22,688 nucleotides of DNA from an uncultured bacterium (GTDB lineage: Bacteria; Spirochaetota; Spirochaetia; Sphaerochaetales; Sphaerochaetaceae), in NCBI GenBank assembly GCA_905215015.1, contig CAJMOS010000041.1:1-22688 (forward strand), written 5' to 3'. A program made the translations under genes and the position numbers. The notes under the pieces are model-generated. The model made no database searches. It had not been told where the DNA came from and was given only the letters and a program-made list of their open reading frames with translations. Shown here piece by piece: positions 12,702-20,820 of the stretch. Position 1 is the first letter of the stretch. Each line of letters begins with the position of its first letter.

Positions 12702-14486
12702 ATGGCATTAAGAAACTACGTGCTGGTCTGTGGTGGTAGCGGATGCGAGTCCAGCCACTCCGACCAGATTTACCAGGCACTGGTGGAAGAGTGCAAGGCG
12801 CAGGGTATCTCCGACAGCGTGCAGGTCATCAAGACCGGTTGTTTCGGATTCTGCGCTCAGGGACCGATTGTCAAGATCCTGCCGGAAGACGCGTTCTACG
12901 TGAACGTCAAGCCCAGCGACGCGAAGGAACTGGTCAGCGAGCACCTGGTGAAGGGCCGCGAGGTCAAGCGCCTGCTGTACGATAAGAGCCAGAGCTCCCA
13001 TGTCGGTAGCGAGGACATCCAGTTCTACCAGAAGCAGTTCCGTATCGTGCTTCGCAACTGCGGTTTCATCGACCCGGAGAACATCGAGGAATATATCGCC
13101 CGTGACGGGTATAAGGCACTGGAGAAGGTGTTGTTCGACATGACCCCGGAAGATGTCATCAACGAGATGAAAATCTCCGGTCTGCGCGGGCGTGGCGGTG
13201 CCGGATTCCCCACCTGGATGAAATGGAACTTCACCAAGGCTGCTGTCGATGACGTGAAGTATGTCGTCTGCAACGCCGATGAAGGCGACCCGGGCGCCTA
13301 CATGGACCGCTCCACGATCGAGGGCGACCCGCACAGCATCCTGGAAGCCATGACGATCTGCGGCCATACGATTGGAGCGCATCAGGGGTACATCTATATC
13401 AGGGCCGAGTATCCGCTTGCCGTCCATCGTCTGGAAGTGGCCATGGAGCAGAGCCATAAGTACGGGCTGCTTGGCAAGAACATCCTTGGCAGCGGTTTCG
13501 ATTTCGATATCGAGATCTGTCTTGGCGCGGGAGCCTTCGTCTGCGGCGAGGAGACTGCCCTGCTGCAGTCCATCATGGGCAAGCGCGGCATGCCTCAGCC
13601 CCGGCCTCCTTTCCCTGCCACCAAGGGCCTGTGGGGCAAGCCGACCGTCATCAACAACGTCGAGACTTGGGCCAACGTCCCGGTCATCATCACCAAGGGT
13701 GGCGAGTGGTTCAGCAAGATCGGTACCGAGGACAGCCATGGCACGAAGGTCTTCGCCCTGACCGGCAAGATCGCCAACAGCGGCTTGGTCGAGGTTCCGA
13801 TGGGAACCACGCTGCGCGACATCATCTTCGATATTGGCGGCGGTATTCCCGACGGCAAGAAGTTCAAGGGTGTCCAGACCGGCGGACCCTCGGGTGGTGT
13901 CATCACTGCCGAGCATCTTGATGCCGGCATCGACTACGGCACGTTGCAGAAACTGGGCTCCATCATGGGCTCTGGCGGCATGATCGTCATGAACGAGGAC
14001 GACTGCATGGTCGACGTCGCCAAGTTCTACCTGAACTTCTCGATCGACGAGTCCTGCGGCAAGTGCGCGCCGTGCCGTATCGGTGGCAGGTCCCTCTACA
14101 ATTTGATGGAGAAGATCACCAACGGCGCCGGCACGATGGAGGATTTGGAGACAATCAAACAGATTGGCGAGGCCATGCGGCGCGGGTCCCTCTGCGCTCT
14201 CGGCCAGACCACGCCGAACCCGGTTCTCTCCACGATGGCGACCTTCGCCGACGAGTACAAGGCGCATATCGTCGACAAGAAGTGCCCGGCAGGCAAGTGC
14301 AAGAAGCTGATCACCTACGAGATCATCTCCGAGAAGTGTATCGGCTGCAATGCCTGCTCGCGCCATTGCCCGGTGGGCGCCATCACTGGCGGCGTCCGTG
14401 AGAAGCACGTCATCAACCCGACCGTTTGTATCCGCTGTGGCGCTTGCCGCCAGAGCTGCAAGTTCGGCGCGATTATCGTGAAATGA
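12702..14486 (+). CDS. hydB: NAD-linked [FeFe]-hydrogenase beta subunit HydB (NuoF-like), 594 aa
   Basis: HydB holds the FMN and NAD(H) site of the complex and is where electron bifurcation is thought to occur in relatives. Domains in order: thioredoxin-like [2Fe-2S] domain (C10, C15, C47, C51); NuoF-type FMN/NAD core with GLRGRGGAGFPTWMKW (160-175) and NADEGDPGAY (191-200), CGEETALLQS (281-290); SLBB-type region; a [4Fe-4S] site at SCGKCAPCR (C452, C455, C458) with C498; and a C-terminal two-cluster ferredoxin domain (C546, C549, C552, C556 and C576, C579, C582, C586). Every expected ligand is present. Length is typical. The ribosome site GGGGGAAG is just upstream and the gene lies 12 bp after the preceding one. 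Confidence 0.96.
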   Translation: MALRNYVLVCGGSGCESSHSDQIYQALVEECKAQGISDSVQVIKTGCFGFCAQGPIVKILPEDAFYVNVKPSDAKELVSEHLVKGREVKRLLYDKSQSSHVGSEDIQFYQKQFRIVLRNCGFIDPENIEEYIARDGYKALEKVLFDMTPEDVINEMKISGLRGRGGAGFPTWMKWNFTKAAVDDVKYVVCNADEGDPGAYMDRSTIEGDPHSILEAMTICGHTIGAHQGYIYIRAEYPLAVHRLEVAMEQSHKYGLLGKNILGSGFDFDIEICLGAGAFVCGEETALLQSIMGKRGMPQPRPPFPATKGLWGKPTVINNVETWANVPVIITKGGEWFSKIGTEDSHGTKVFALTGKIANSGLVEVPMGTTLRDIIFDIGGGIPDGKKFKGVQTGGPSGGVITAEHLDAGIDYGTLQKLGSIMGSGGMIVMNEDDCMVDVAKFYLNFSIDESCGKCAPCRIGGRSLYNLMEKITNGAGTMEDLETIKQIGEAMRRGSLCALGQTTPNPVLSTMATFADEYKAHIVDKKCPAGKCKKLITYEIISEKCIGCNACSRHCPVGAITGGVREKHVINPTVCIRCGACRQSCKFGAIIVK

Positions 14487-14502
14487 GCCAGGGAGGAAGA
14501 CA

Positions 14503-16254
14503 ATGAGTACTGTACATGTAAAAATCAATGGCATTCCCGTGGAAGTGGAAGCGGGAACCAGTATTCTGCTGGCAGCCAAGAAGGCCGGCGTCAGAATCCC
14601 GACGCTCTGCTATCATCCGGATCTCAAGCCGTTCGGAAGCTGCGGCATGTGCATCGTGAAACAGGAGGGGAGCCCGAAGATCATGAGGGCCTGCGCTTCT
14701 CCGTGCGATGAGGGGCGCTCGTATATCACCGACGACCCTGAATTGAGGAAGGTGCGCAAGGAGGTGCTCCAGCTGACGCTGTCCACCCATCCGGCCTCCT
14801 GTCTGACCTGTATTCGCAACGGCCAGTGCGAATTGCAGGACCTGGCTGCCGAGTTTGGTGTCAGGGAGCAACCGTTCCAGCCGAGAGTCAACTTCCGCGC
14901 GGAGAAGGACACCTCCAGCCCGTCGATCGTGCTTGACCCGGTGAAGTGCGTGAAGTGCGGCCGTTGCGTGCAGGTTTGCCAGGACCTGCAAGGTGTCTTC
15001 GCCTTGGAGTTCATCGGTCGTGGCGGCAACGTCGCCATGGCCCCCGCGGCGATGCTGAAGCTGAACGACAGCCCGTGCATCAAGTGTGGCCAGTGCGCCG
15101 CCCATTGTCCGGTCGGAGCCATCTATGAGAAGGATGATACCGGACGCTTTGAAGCCGCGGTCGCCGATCCCGGCAAGGTTGTCGTCGCTGAGATCGCTCC
15201 TTCCATCCGTGTCGGCCTTTCCGAGGAGTTCGGGCTTCCCGCCGGTACGGTCACCACGAAGAAGGTCTACACCGCGCTTCGCCGCCTTGGCGCGAAGTAC
15301 GTGCACGACACCAACTTCGGGGCCGACCTTACCATCATGGAAGAGGGCTACGAGCTGGTGCGCCGCATCACCAAGGGCGGAGTGCTGCCGCAGTTCACCT
15401 CCTGCTGTCCCGGTTGGGTCAACTATGCCGAGGAGTATTATCCGGACCTTCTGGACAACCTCTCCAGCGCCAAGAGCCCGATGCAGATGCAGGGACCGAT
15501 GACGAAGACCTACTTCGCCAAGAACCAGAACCTGGATCCGTCGAAGATCTTCCTTGTCGCCATCATGCCTTGTACCGCCAAGAAGTACGAGATCATCAAG
15601 GACGACACGATGAAGAGTTCCGGCTTCCAGGATACCGATCTGGTCCTGACCACCCGCGAGCTGGCCAGGCTGATCCGTCAGGCCGGCATCGACTTCGCCA
15701 ACCTGCCGGAGAGCGAGGCTGACGATCCGCTGGGCGAATACAGCGGCGCGGGAACGATCTTCGGAGCCACTGGCGGTGTCATGGAAGCAGCCATCCGTAC
15801 CGCCTACCACGCGGTCACCGGCAAGGAGCTGGAGGACGTCGAGGTCAAGGCTGTCCGTGGCCTGAAGGAAGTGAAGGTCGGCGAGGTCGACATGAATGGC
15901 CGCAAGGTCCGTGTCGCCGTCGTCCATGGCATGGCCAATGCCAAGGAGCTGCTTGACGAGGTGCGCGAGTGCAAGAAGGCAGGAAAGCCGGCACCCTATG
16001 ACTTCGTCGAGGTCATGGCGTGCCGTGGTGGTTGCGTCGCCGGTGGCGGCCAGCCCTATGGCGCCGATGACGAGGTCAGAGCGGAGCGCGCCGCCGGCCT
16101 ATACAGCGATGACGAGCACTGCAAGATTCGCCGCTCTCACGAGAACCCCTCGATCAAGAGAATCTACAAGGAGTTCCTGGGTGAGCCGCTTTCCGAGGTG
16201 AGCGAGAAGTACCTGCACACCAGCTACAGGCAGATTCCGCTGTACAAAGCCTGA
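14503..16254 (+). CDS. hydA: [FeFe]-hydrogenase catalytic subunit HydA, 583 aa
   Basis: This subunit makes or oxidises H2 at the H-cluster. An N-terminal NuoG-like part has a [2Fe-2S] domain (C36, C47, C50, C64), a His-ligated [4Fe-4S] motif (H96, C100, C103, C109) and two [4Fe-4S] clusters (C149-C159 and C192-C202). The H-cluster motifs follow: TSCCPGW (299-305), MPCTAKKYE (355-363) and EVMACRGGCVAGGGQP (503-518), all with the required cysteines. Together with HydB and HydC this matches the trimeric, NAD-linked, potentially electron-bifurcating group A3 type. It ends near residue 583 without the extra C-terminal [2Fe-2S] domain known in Thermotoga HydA. The maturases HydE, HydF and HydG are not in the window. 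GGGAGGAAG lies upstream; a strong terminator follows. Confidence 0.97.
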   Translation: MSTVHVKINGIPVEVEAGTSILLAAKKAGVRIPTLCYHPDLKPFGSCGMCIVKQEGSPKIMRACASPCDEGRSYITDDPELRKVRKEVLQLTLSTHPASCLTCIRNGQCELQDLAAEFGVREQPFQPRVNFRAEKDTSSPSIVLDPVKCVKCGRCVQVCQDLQGVFALEFIGRGGNVAMAPAAMLKLNDSPCIKCGQCAAHCPVGAIYEKDDTGRFEAAVADPGKVVVAEIAPSIRVGLSEEFGLPAGTVTTKKVYTALRRLGAKYVHDTNFGADLTIMEEGYELVRRITKGGVLPQFTSCCPGWVNYAEEYYPDLLDNLSSAKSPMQMQGPMTKTYFAKNQNLDPSKIFLVAIMPCTAKKYEIIKDDTMKSSGFQDTDLVLTTRELARLIRQAGIDFANLPESEADDPLGEYSGAGTIFGATGGVMEAAIRTAYHAVTGKELEDVEVKAVRGLKEVKVGEVDMNGRKVRVAVVHGMANAKELLDEVRECKKAGKPAPYDFVEVMACRGGCVAGGGQPYGADDEVRAERAAGLYSDDEHCKIRRSHENPSIKRIYKEFLGEPLSEVSEKYLHTSYRQIPLYKA

Positions 16255-16278
16255 TCGCGAGGCCAAGCGTTGTCATGC

Positions 16279-16317
16279 GAGGGGTTGCCGACCGGCAACC
16301 CCTCTTTGTTGTTTCTT
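16279..16317 (+). terminator. strong rho-independent terminator of the hyd operon
   Basis: GAGGGGTTGCC (16279-16289), loop GACC and GGCAACCCCTC (16294-16304) make a perfect 11-bp stem, followed by TTTGTTGTTT. It lies 24 nt after the hydA stop. The opposite strand has no T-run after the stem, so it mainly serves the plus strand. Confidence 0.92.
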
Positions 16318-16341
16318 GGGCCTCGTCTTTGTTCGCGCGGG

Positions 16342-18456
16342 TCAGGGAAGCCCCAACAGAACCAACCCGCTCTCCGTGGCAGATGAGACCACCATCGTCT
16401 TCCCATCGGGGGAGAGCGCAAGCTCGCCTGGGGCGAAGCCGTCCAGGTCGGTCGCCCCCCTGAAGAGCAGTGATCCGTCATCTCCCTTCGCCATGGAAAG
16501 GATGTTGCCGCTTCCTGCGCAGAGTCCATAGCACATCGCGTTCTGTTCGCTCATGAACAGCGTCTCCATTCCGTCGAAGGTGGCGGTGGTCCCGTCAGTC
16601 AGCTTGATCTTCCCCTTTGCGTTCGCCTGCCGGATTTTCCAGGCGCCGATTGCCGTGGAATTCTGGGAGGAAAGGTCTCCGCCGAGCAGATAGACTCCCC
16701 CGTCTGAGGCTGCGATCACGCTGGTGGTGCCGAGGATCGCGATGTCGCGCACCTTCACGGCACGATAGCTTTCGGTGGCGCACAACAGGGTGACCGGCAA
16801 CGGGTTCAGGCCGAGAGAGCTCCGGTTGATTGCGTTTGACCAGACCAACAGGTTGTGCTCGTCCAGCGCGACGATGTAGTTCCCGTCATCGCTGATGGCG
16901 GTTCTCCAGAAGAGCGGGACGAACTGCTCTCCGTCTGTGGCGGTGATCGAGCTGGTGGCGAAATGCAGTGGCAGCGAGACCCGGAAGGATTGTCCGTTCG
17001 CAGGTTCTTCGCGATAACTCAACGAGAATACCCGGTTGGTATCGTCAACCAGACTCAGGTAGACGAGTCCCCTGGCGCTGTCGACCTTCAGTCTGCCTGT
17101 TTCCTTGATCGTGTAGTCCCCGCTGGAAGCCGCGTAGGTCAGATTGTCCGATTTGCGCAGGAACGTCAGCTTCTTGGTCTCCATGTCATAGGAAAAAGCC
17201 CAGAGACATTTGCCGGCGTTGTCGGCGATGAAGACCATCGACTTGTCAAGGTCGACTGCTACGTCACTGATCTGGGCGAGGGGCCAGCTCGCGGCGTTCG
17301 TGGAACTATAATTCTGGGTTACGACCGGTTTTCCCCTGACCAGTTTGCAGATCTGGATGGATCCGCCACCCGCGACCAGGAGGTTTCCGTCAGGCAGGAA
17401 GGCGAGCTGGCTTCCTCCTGGAACCTTGAGTTGGCCGCTCGTGTCGACCACTTTGCCCATGTTGACCGGGACTCCCTTGGTTCCCGAAAGGATTCCTTCG
17501 TAGGAGAAAGAGGCAGAACCGAGACTTGCCTTGCCGCTCCCTGAAGCCAGGACGTCCAGGCGATGGCTGCCCAGGCTAGGGGTGAAGCTGTAGGTCAGCC
17601 CGTTGCCCACTTGGGTTCCGTCCTGGTACCAGGTCAGGCTCACCTCGCTGCCCGGTTCGGGTTCGATTGTGGCCTGTACCTCGGTCGATGCGTCCATCTG
17701 CTCCGAGATTCCGGTAATCGAGCACGAGATTGGCTCCCCGATGGTGTTGACCAGGTTGATTGTGGCTGGAATCGAGGTGGTTTTTTCCAGATCCATGGTC
17801 ACCGTCGCCTCGGCGGTCAGTCCATCGACGACACGGAGCGCTTCGACGAACCCGGAAACTTGGACGCCGCCGGCGAAGAGCTTGCCGATTACCATGTAGG
17901 AACCAGCCTCCAGGCTGTTGCTGCTCCAGCTGGTGTAGCCGCTTTCCAGAGTGGAGGTGTCGAGCACCTGCCGCTGGGTGGTGTCCTCGCCTTGTCTCGC
18001 CAGGTCGAGGGTCAGGGAAGGATCGGCGATCAGGGAGCTGTCCCATTGGATGGTGATCCGTGCCGCGCCGCTGCCTTCCAATGTGTCCAGGTAGATGGTC
18101 TGAGGTGTTGGTTCTGGCTGGAGCTGGATGGTGGCGCTTCCGCTTGCCAGCCTGCTCCCCGAGGCGTTCAGTCCATCGACCGACACCTGCCATGAGCCGA
18201 TACGCAGCCCGCTGACCGAGACGGTCTGCTTGGTCGAGACGACCGAGAATGTGTCGTCGTCCGGGCCTCTTCCATTGACTAGGTACTTGCTGATTTCCAG
18301 GGACGAGCCTTCAGGAACAATCAGTTTTTCCGCGTCATTGCGAGTCTCCATCGTGAGTTCCAGCGTGGAACGTGGCGTGGATTCCGACTTGCACCCCATG
18401 GCGGCGCAGGCGATGGCCGTCAGGAAGAACAGAGCGATTTTCGTGTGTACGTTCAT
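16342..18456 (-). CDS. large exported lipoprotein with strand-rich N-terminus and propeller-like C-terminus, 704 aa
   Basis: I do not recognise a named family. The start MNVHTK gives a type II signal peptide with lipobox AAMGC (Cys22), and AGGAGG lies about 8 nt upstream; the longer frame upstream is rejected. Residues about 28-320 are strand-rich, with repeated surface-layer-like segments such as GLRIGSWQVSVDGLNASG and LEAGSYMVIGKLFAGG, plus an Ig-like unit (SLTWYQDGTQVGNGLTYSF). Residues about 350-704 hold repeated four-strand blades typical of a beta-propeller: LAFLPDGNLLVAGGG, DVAVDLDKSMVFIAD, TAISDDGNYIVALDE, ELALSPDGKTMVVSS. The shape suggests extracellular binding rather than catalysis. 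It is divergent from the gene at 18537 and convergent with the hyd operon. Confidence 0.75.
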   Translation of the reverse strand: MNVHTKIALFFLTAIACAAMGCKSESTPRSTLELTMETRNDAEKLIVPEGSSLEISKYLVNGRGPDDDTFSVVSTKQTVSVSGLRIGSWQVSVDGLNASGSRLASGSATIQLQPEPTPQTIYLDTLEGSGAARITIQWDSSLIADPSLTLDLARQGEDTTQRQVLDTSTLESGYTSWSSNSLEAGSYMVIGKLFAGGVQVSGFVEALRVVDGLTAEATVTMDLEKTTSIPATINLVNTIGEPISCSITGISEQMDASTEVQATIEPEPGSEVSLTWYQDGTQVGNGLTYSFTPSLGSHRLDVLASGSGKASLGSASFSYEGILSGTKGVPVNMGKVVDTSGQLKVPGGSQLAFLPDGNLLVAGGGSIQICKLVRGKPVVTQNYSSTNAASWPLAQISDVAVDLDKSMVFIADNAGKCLWAFSYDMETKKLTFLRKSDNLTYAASSGDYTIKETGRLKVDSARGLVYLSLVDDTNRVFSLSYREEPANGQSFRVSLPLHFATSSITATDGEQFVPLFWRTAISDDGNYIVALDEHNLLVWSNAINRSSLGLNPLPVTLLCATESYRAVKVRDIAILGTTSVIAASDGGVYLLGGDLSSQNSTAIGAWKIRQANAKGKIKLTDGTTATFDGMETLFMSEQNAMCYGLCAGSGNILSMAKGDDGSLLFRGATDLDGFAPGELALSPDGKTMVVSSATESGLVLLGLP

Positions 18457-18501
18457 GGTACAACCTCCTATACTAATGAACCGTATTTCTTCCCGGATCG
18501 C

Positions 18502-18530
18502 TTGAGACTTTGGCCCGGTCATGATACAAG
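18502..18530 (+). promoter_or_regulatory. possible promoter for the gene at 18537
   Basis: TTGAGA (18502-18507), a 17-nt spacer and TACAAG (18525-18530). The -10 overlaps the AAGGAGGAT ribosome site, so if this is the promoter the mRNA would lack that site; an alternative promoter is possible. Confidence 0.25.
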
Positions 18531-18536
18531 GAGGAT

Positions 18537-19124
18537 ATGAAGACATTCGCCTCGTTCATGTTGTTGGTGTCGGTGTTCGTGGTTTCCTTCCTCAACCGCT
18601 CCTTCATCGGACTTCCTCTATATTTTGGTATTTTCGCCTTGATGCCATTGTGGGTCTGGATGTTCTACGCTGGTGGCTACCGCGTCACCCCCGAACAGGT
18701 GCGCAAGGTGCGCAAGGAGCCTTTCGACTGCTCCTTCATGGCCACCCGGACCAACCGTCTGCAGGGACAGCCCGAGTACGGGCGTTTGGTGGTAACCTCT
18801 GATTCTGTCGGCTTTTACGTGCGCAGCAAACACCGTCATGTCCCCTGTGAGCTCGCCTGGACCATCCCGGTGAGCGGACTTCGTTCCTTCGCATTGGAGA
18901 AGGGGGACATGGGCCGCTATACCCTGACATTCATGACTGATGACGGGGAGGTCTCCTTCGGCCTGAGGCGGATGGAGAACGGCAAAGAGGTGTTGATGAA
19001 AGCGTTGGGATGGGACCAGGTTCCTGGCTACGGGCCGGTCTCCGTCAGCGGAGAGGCGGCTGACGCTCCCTCGTTCGATGAGGCCGTGAGACAGGCCGGA
19101 AAAAGGCAACCTCAGGACAAATGA
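18537..19124 (+). CDS. small inner-membrane protein with a soluble beta-rich domain, 195 aa
   Basis: Two hydrophobic helices (about 4-19 and 24-46) anchor the protein, followed by a domain of about 110 residues with alternating strands (GRLVVTSDSVGFYVRS, GRYTLTFMTDDGEVSFGL) that resembles a PH-like or GRAM-like fold, then a polar tail. No catalytic motif is visible. The ribosome site AAGGAGGAT directly before the ATG is near ideal. It is divergent from the lipoprotein gene with an 80-bp gap and is followed after 67 bp by two more envelope genes on the same strand. I would call it a conserved hypothetical membrane protein; the fold comparison is impressionistic. Confidence 0.7.
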   Translation: MKTFASFMLLVSVFVVSFLNRSFIGLPLYFGIFALMPLWVWMFYAGGYRVTPEQVRKVRKEPFDCSFMATRTNRLQGQPEYGRLVVTSDSVGFYVRSKHRHVPCELAWTIPVSGLRSFALEKGDMGRYTLTFMTDDGEVSFGLRRMENGKEVLMKALGWDQVPGYGPVSVSGEAADAPSFDEAVRQAGKRQPQDK

Positions 19125-19142
19125 CGAGTACCTTGGTACGAT
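19114..19142 (+). promoter_or_regulatory. weak promoter candidate for the gene pair 19192-20627
   Basis: AGGACA (19114-19119), a 17-nt spacer and TACGAT (19137-19142). It overlaps a small inverted repeat GTACC-TT-GGTAC (19128-19139) that might bind a regulator. Either could be chance. Confidence 0.28.
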
Positions 19143-19191
19143 AGGCGCCCATAACGTCTTCAGATAGCGTGACACGCATGGAGGTCATTCC

Positions 19192-19749
19192 GTGCGCGTC
19201 GCGTTGCTTTGCTGTGCTCTGGTCCTTCCGCTCGTTCCGGTCGGGGCGAGCAGGGCTACCTTCGCCTTGGGACTCGATGCGATGGCGGTCAGGGCGCTTT
19301 GGTCGGAGGATGCGTGTCTTCGCCTGGAAGCGGTAGCGGGTTGTGGCGAGCAGCTCGCTTTCCGGTTTCCTCTTTCCTTTAGCTATCGGCTCGCCGGGGC
19401 GGAGGTCTCCGCCCTGGAGTGGGGCTTGATGGTCGACTACCGTCCGTTCCCTTCCGGTTTCTTCCTGAGCCTTGGCATGTTCCAGAGCGCCTACCTTTTC
19501 GGTCCCGACAAGCCTCAGGAGGACCACCTCTACCTGCATGAGATTTCCGTTGGATGGACACTTCATGCCTCTCGTTTCTGTCTCGTGGAGCCGAAGATCG
19601 TGATGTTCGACCCTACCGGGGTGTTCGCCAGCGAAAGCGCCATTTGGCGCCAGACGATGGGAGACCGTCCGGATGTCCGCCTTTCCCTGTTGGTCGGCCT
19701 TGAGCTTCCCGCCCCCTGGCCGGTCTGGGAGGAGCGGAATGGGGAATAG
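19192..19749 (+). CDS. predicted small exported beta-strand protein, 185 aa, GTG start
   Basis: The GTG start at 19192 is supported by GGAGGT 6 nt upstream (19180-19185) and by the signal peptide it yields (MRVALLCCALVLPLVPVGASRA). The ATG at 19178 is out of frame. The mature protein has amphipathic strands with aromatic residues (LAFRFPLSFSYRLAGAE, WGLMVDYRPFPSGFFLSLGMF, YLHEISVGWTL), fitting a small outer-membrane barrel, but it ends in a Pro-rich charged tail (PAPWPVWEERNGE) rather than a terminal aromatic. I know no family for it. The next gene starts 20 bp after its stop, so the two are probably an operon. Confidence 0.65.
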   Translation: MRVALLCCALVLPLVPVGASRATFALGLDAMAVRALWSEDACLRLEAVAGCGEQLAFRFPLSFSYRLAGAEVSALEWGLMVDYRPFPSGFFLSLGMFQSAYLFGPDKPQEDHLYLHEISVGWTLHASRFCLVEPKIVMFDPTGVFASESAIWRQTMGDRPDVRLSLLVGLELPAPWPVWEERNGE

Positions 19750-19769
19750 ATGGCGGGAAAGGAGGAACC

Positions 19770-20627
19770 ATGCGACGAAGGAAATGGAGACGATGGGCCA
19801 ATGCGGTCCTCGCCGTCATCTTGGCTATCCCGCTTTCGGGGTGTGACAGCGCTGTCAGTGAGGCTGTCCAAGGGAGGGTGAGCGACGAAGAGCTGCTTCC
19901 GAAGGTGGCTGCGATGATTGACGCCGAGCTTCCGGTCATCCGGGACTACGTCGGGGACGAGCTGGACTCGGAAAGAAGTCTTGAGATGGTCACTGGCGCC
20001 GAGGTGGTGGAGCAGACGCTCCATGAGCAGAACGGCAGGGCCTATATCGAGTTCAGCTACGGGGTGCAGGCCAGCGAGAGCGAGGAGGATGGCGAAGAGC
20101 TGCTCAGGCAGTCCCGCCAGTTGCTCTCCGAGGAGGCATACCAGGAGCTGGAGGGTCGGATCGCCGAGAAGAAGAGGGCGTTGATGGTGGAGGGGGCGGA
20201 GGTAGCCAAGGACCTGGCTCCATCGATGCAGAAGGCGTTTTACAAGGATTTGCAGACGGTGGTGGTCAAGTCGGTGGTGTTGATGACCGCGGGGGCCGTC
20301 TATGCCTGCATCCCTCACGCGGTCTGGTGGGGGAAGATCGCCGCGGCCGCCGCTGTCGCTGTTGCCGCCGGGGTGGTGGCAGCTTCGATCATGTCCCTCT
20401 ACCGTTACTACCGTTTCGGGGGCACGAAGGGGCAGGCCTTCAACGAGTGGCTGTCCAGCGTCACCACCGAGCCGAAGAGCGCCTATCTGGTCGCCTCCAG
20501 CATGATCAGCATCGGAAGCACCCTCAAACGCTCTCCGGTCCTGACCGGAATCATCATCTGTGTCTTCGGCATCTACGGAATCGTCGACGACGTGAAACCG
20601 TTGCTTGCCAAGTATTACAAGCAGTAG
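19770..20627 (+). CDS. putative lipoprotein with membrane helices near the C-terminus, 285 aa
   Basis: I do not recognise this family. A very basic N-terminus (MRRRKWRRW) and hydrophobic stretch lead to LSGC (Cys25), a plausible lipobox, with Asp26 at the position that in enterobacteria favours inner-membrane retention. A helical, acidic region follows (about 30-160), then about three hydrophobic segments (near 163-181, 186-208 and 252-272), rare in a true lipoprotein. It may instead be a polytopic membrane protein whose first segment is not cleaved. The ribosome site AAAGGAGG lies 5 nt from the ATG. It follows the barrel-like gene by 20 bp and ends before a strong hairpin at 20659. Confidence 0.68.
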   Translation: MRRRKWRRWANAVLAVILAIPLSGCDSAVSEAVQGRVSDEELLPKVAAMIDAELPVIRDYVGDELDSERSLEMVTGAEVVEQTLHEQNGRAYIEFSYGVQASESEEDGEELLRQSRQLLSEEAYQELEGRIAEKKRALMVEGAEVAKDLAPSMQKAFYKDLQTVVVKSVVLMTAGAVYACIPHAVWWGKIAAAAAVAVAAGVVAASIMSLYRYYRFGGTKGQAFNEWLSSVTTEPKSAYLVASSMISIGSTLKRSPVLTGIIICVFGIYGIVDDVKPLLAKYYKQ

Positions 20628-20658
20628 ACACGTTTTCCCCATTAACGCATACTTATGG

Positions 20659-20700
20659 CCAGTTTGGAACAACAACTTCCAAACTGGTCTTAACATTCTT
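20659..20700 (+). terminator. perfect 11-bp hairpin, likely terminator of the 19192-20627 operon
   Basis: CCAGTTTGGAA (20659-20669), loop CAACAAC and TTCCAAACTGG (20677-20687), followed by TCTTAACATTCTT. The tail is only moderately T-rich and overlaps the -35 of the next promoter. Confidence 0.7.
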
Positions 20701-20718
20701 CCAAATCGTTGCTATAAT
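20690..20718 (+). promoter_or_regulatory. strong promoter of the dehydrogenase-fumarase operon
   Basis: TTAACA (20690-20695), a 17-nt spacer and consensus TATAAT (20713-20718). Start near 20725, giving a leader of about 96 nt, much longer than the other leaders in this window. Confidence 0.8.
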
Positions 20719-20727
20719 AGAAATAAG

Positions 20728-20756
20728 TTGTGAAATAAATGATTGGATATGTGAAT
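20728..20756. promoter_or_regulatory. tandem TGTGAA sites after the start point, operator candidate
   Basis: TTGTGAA (20728-20734) and TGTGAA (20750-20755) repeat in the same orientation 21 bp apart, two helical turns. TTGTGA is the left half of the classical Rex site but the right half (TCACAA) is missing. Confidence 0.3.
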
Positions 20757-20810
20757 AAAGTAACATTAATTAATCGAATGATTCGTTCAGATGGATGGTT
20801 TGAGCAATAA
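20739..20810 (+). CDS. possible 23-codon leader peptide upstream of the dehydrogenase
   Basis: An ATG at 20739 opens 23 codons (starting MIGYVNKVTL) that stop at TAA 20808-20810. The stop is fused to the Shine-Dalgarno of the next gene (TAAGGAG). It has no ribosome site of its own and is AT-rich, unlike neighbouring genes, so it may be fortuitous; if translated, ribosomes finishing it would sit on the dehydrogenase start. Confidence 0.28.
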   Translation: MIGYVNKVTLINRMIRSDGWFEQ

Positions 20811-20820
20811 GGAGTGTGCT

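Noticed and set aside
12708..14579. A 623-codon minus-strand frame opposite hydB
   Set aside because: Antisense of a fully conserved gene with all Fe-S motifs; the product is repetitive Asp/Leu/Val/Ala-rich with no recognisable domain.
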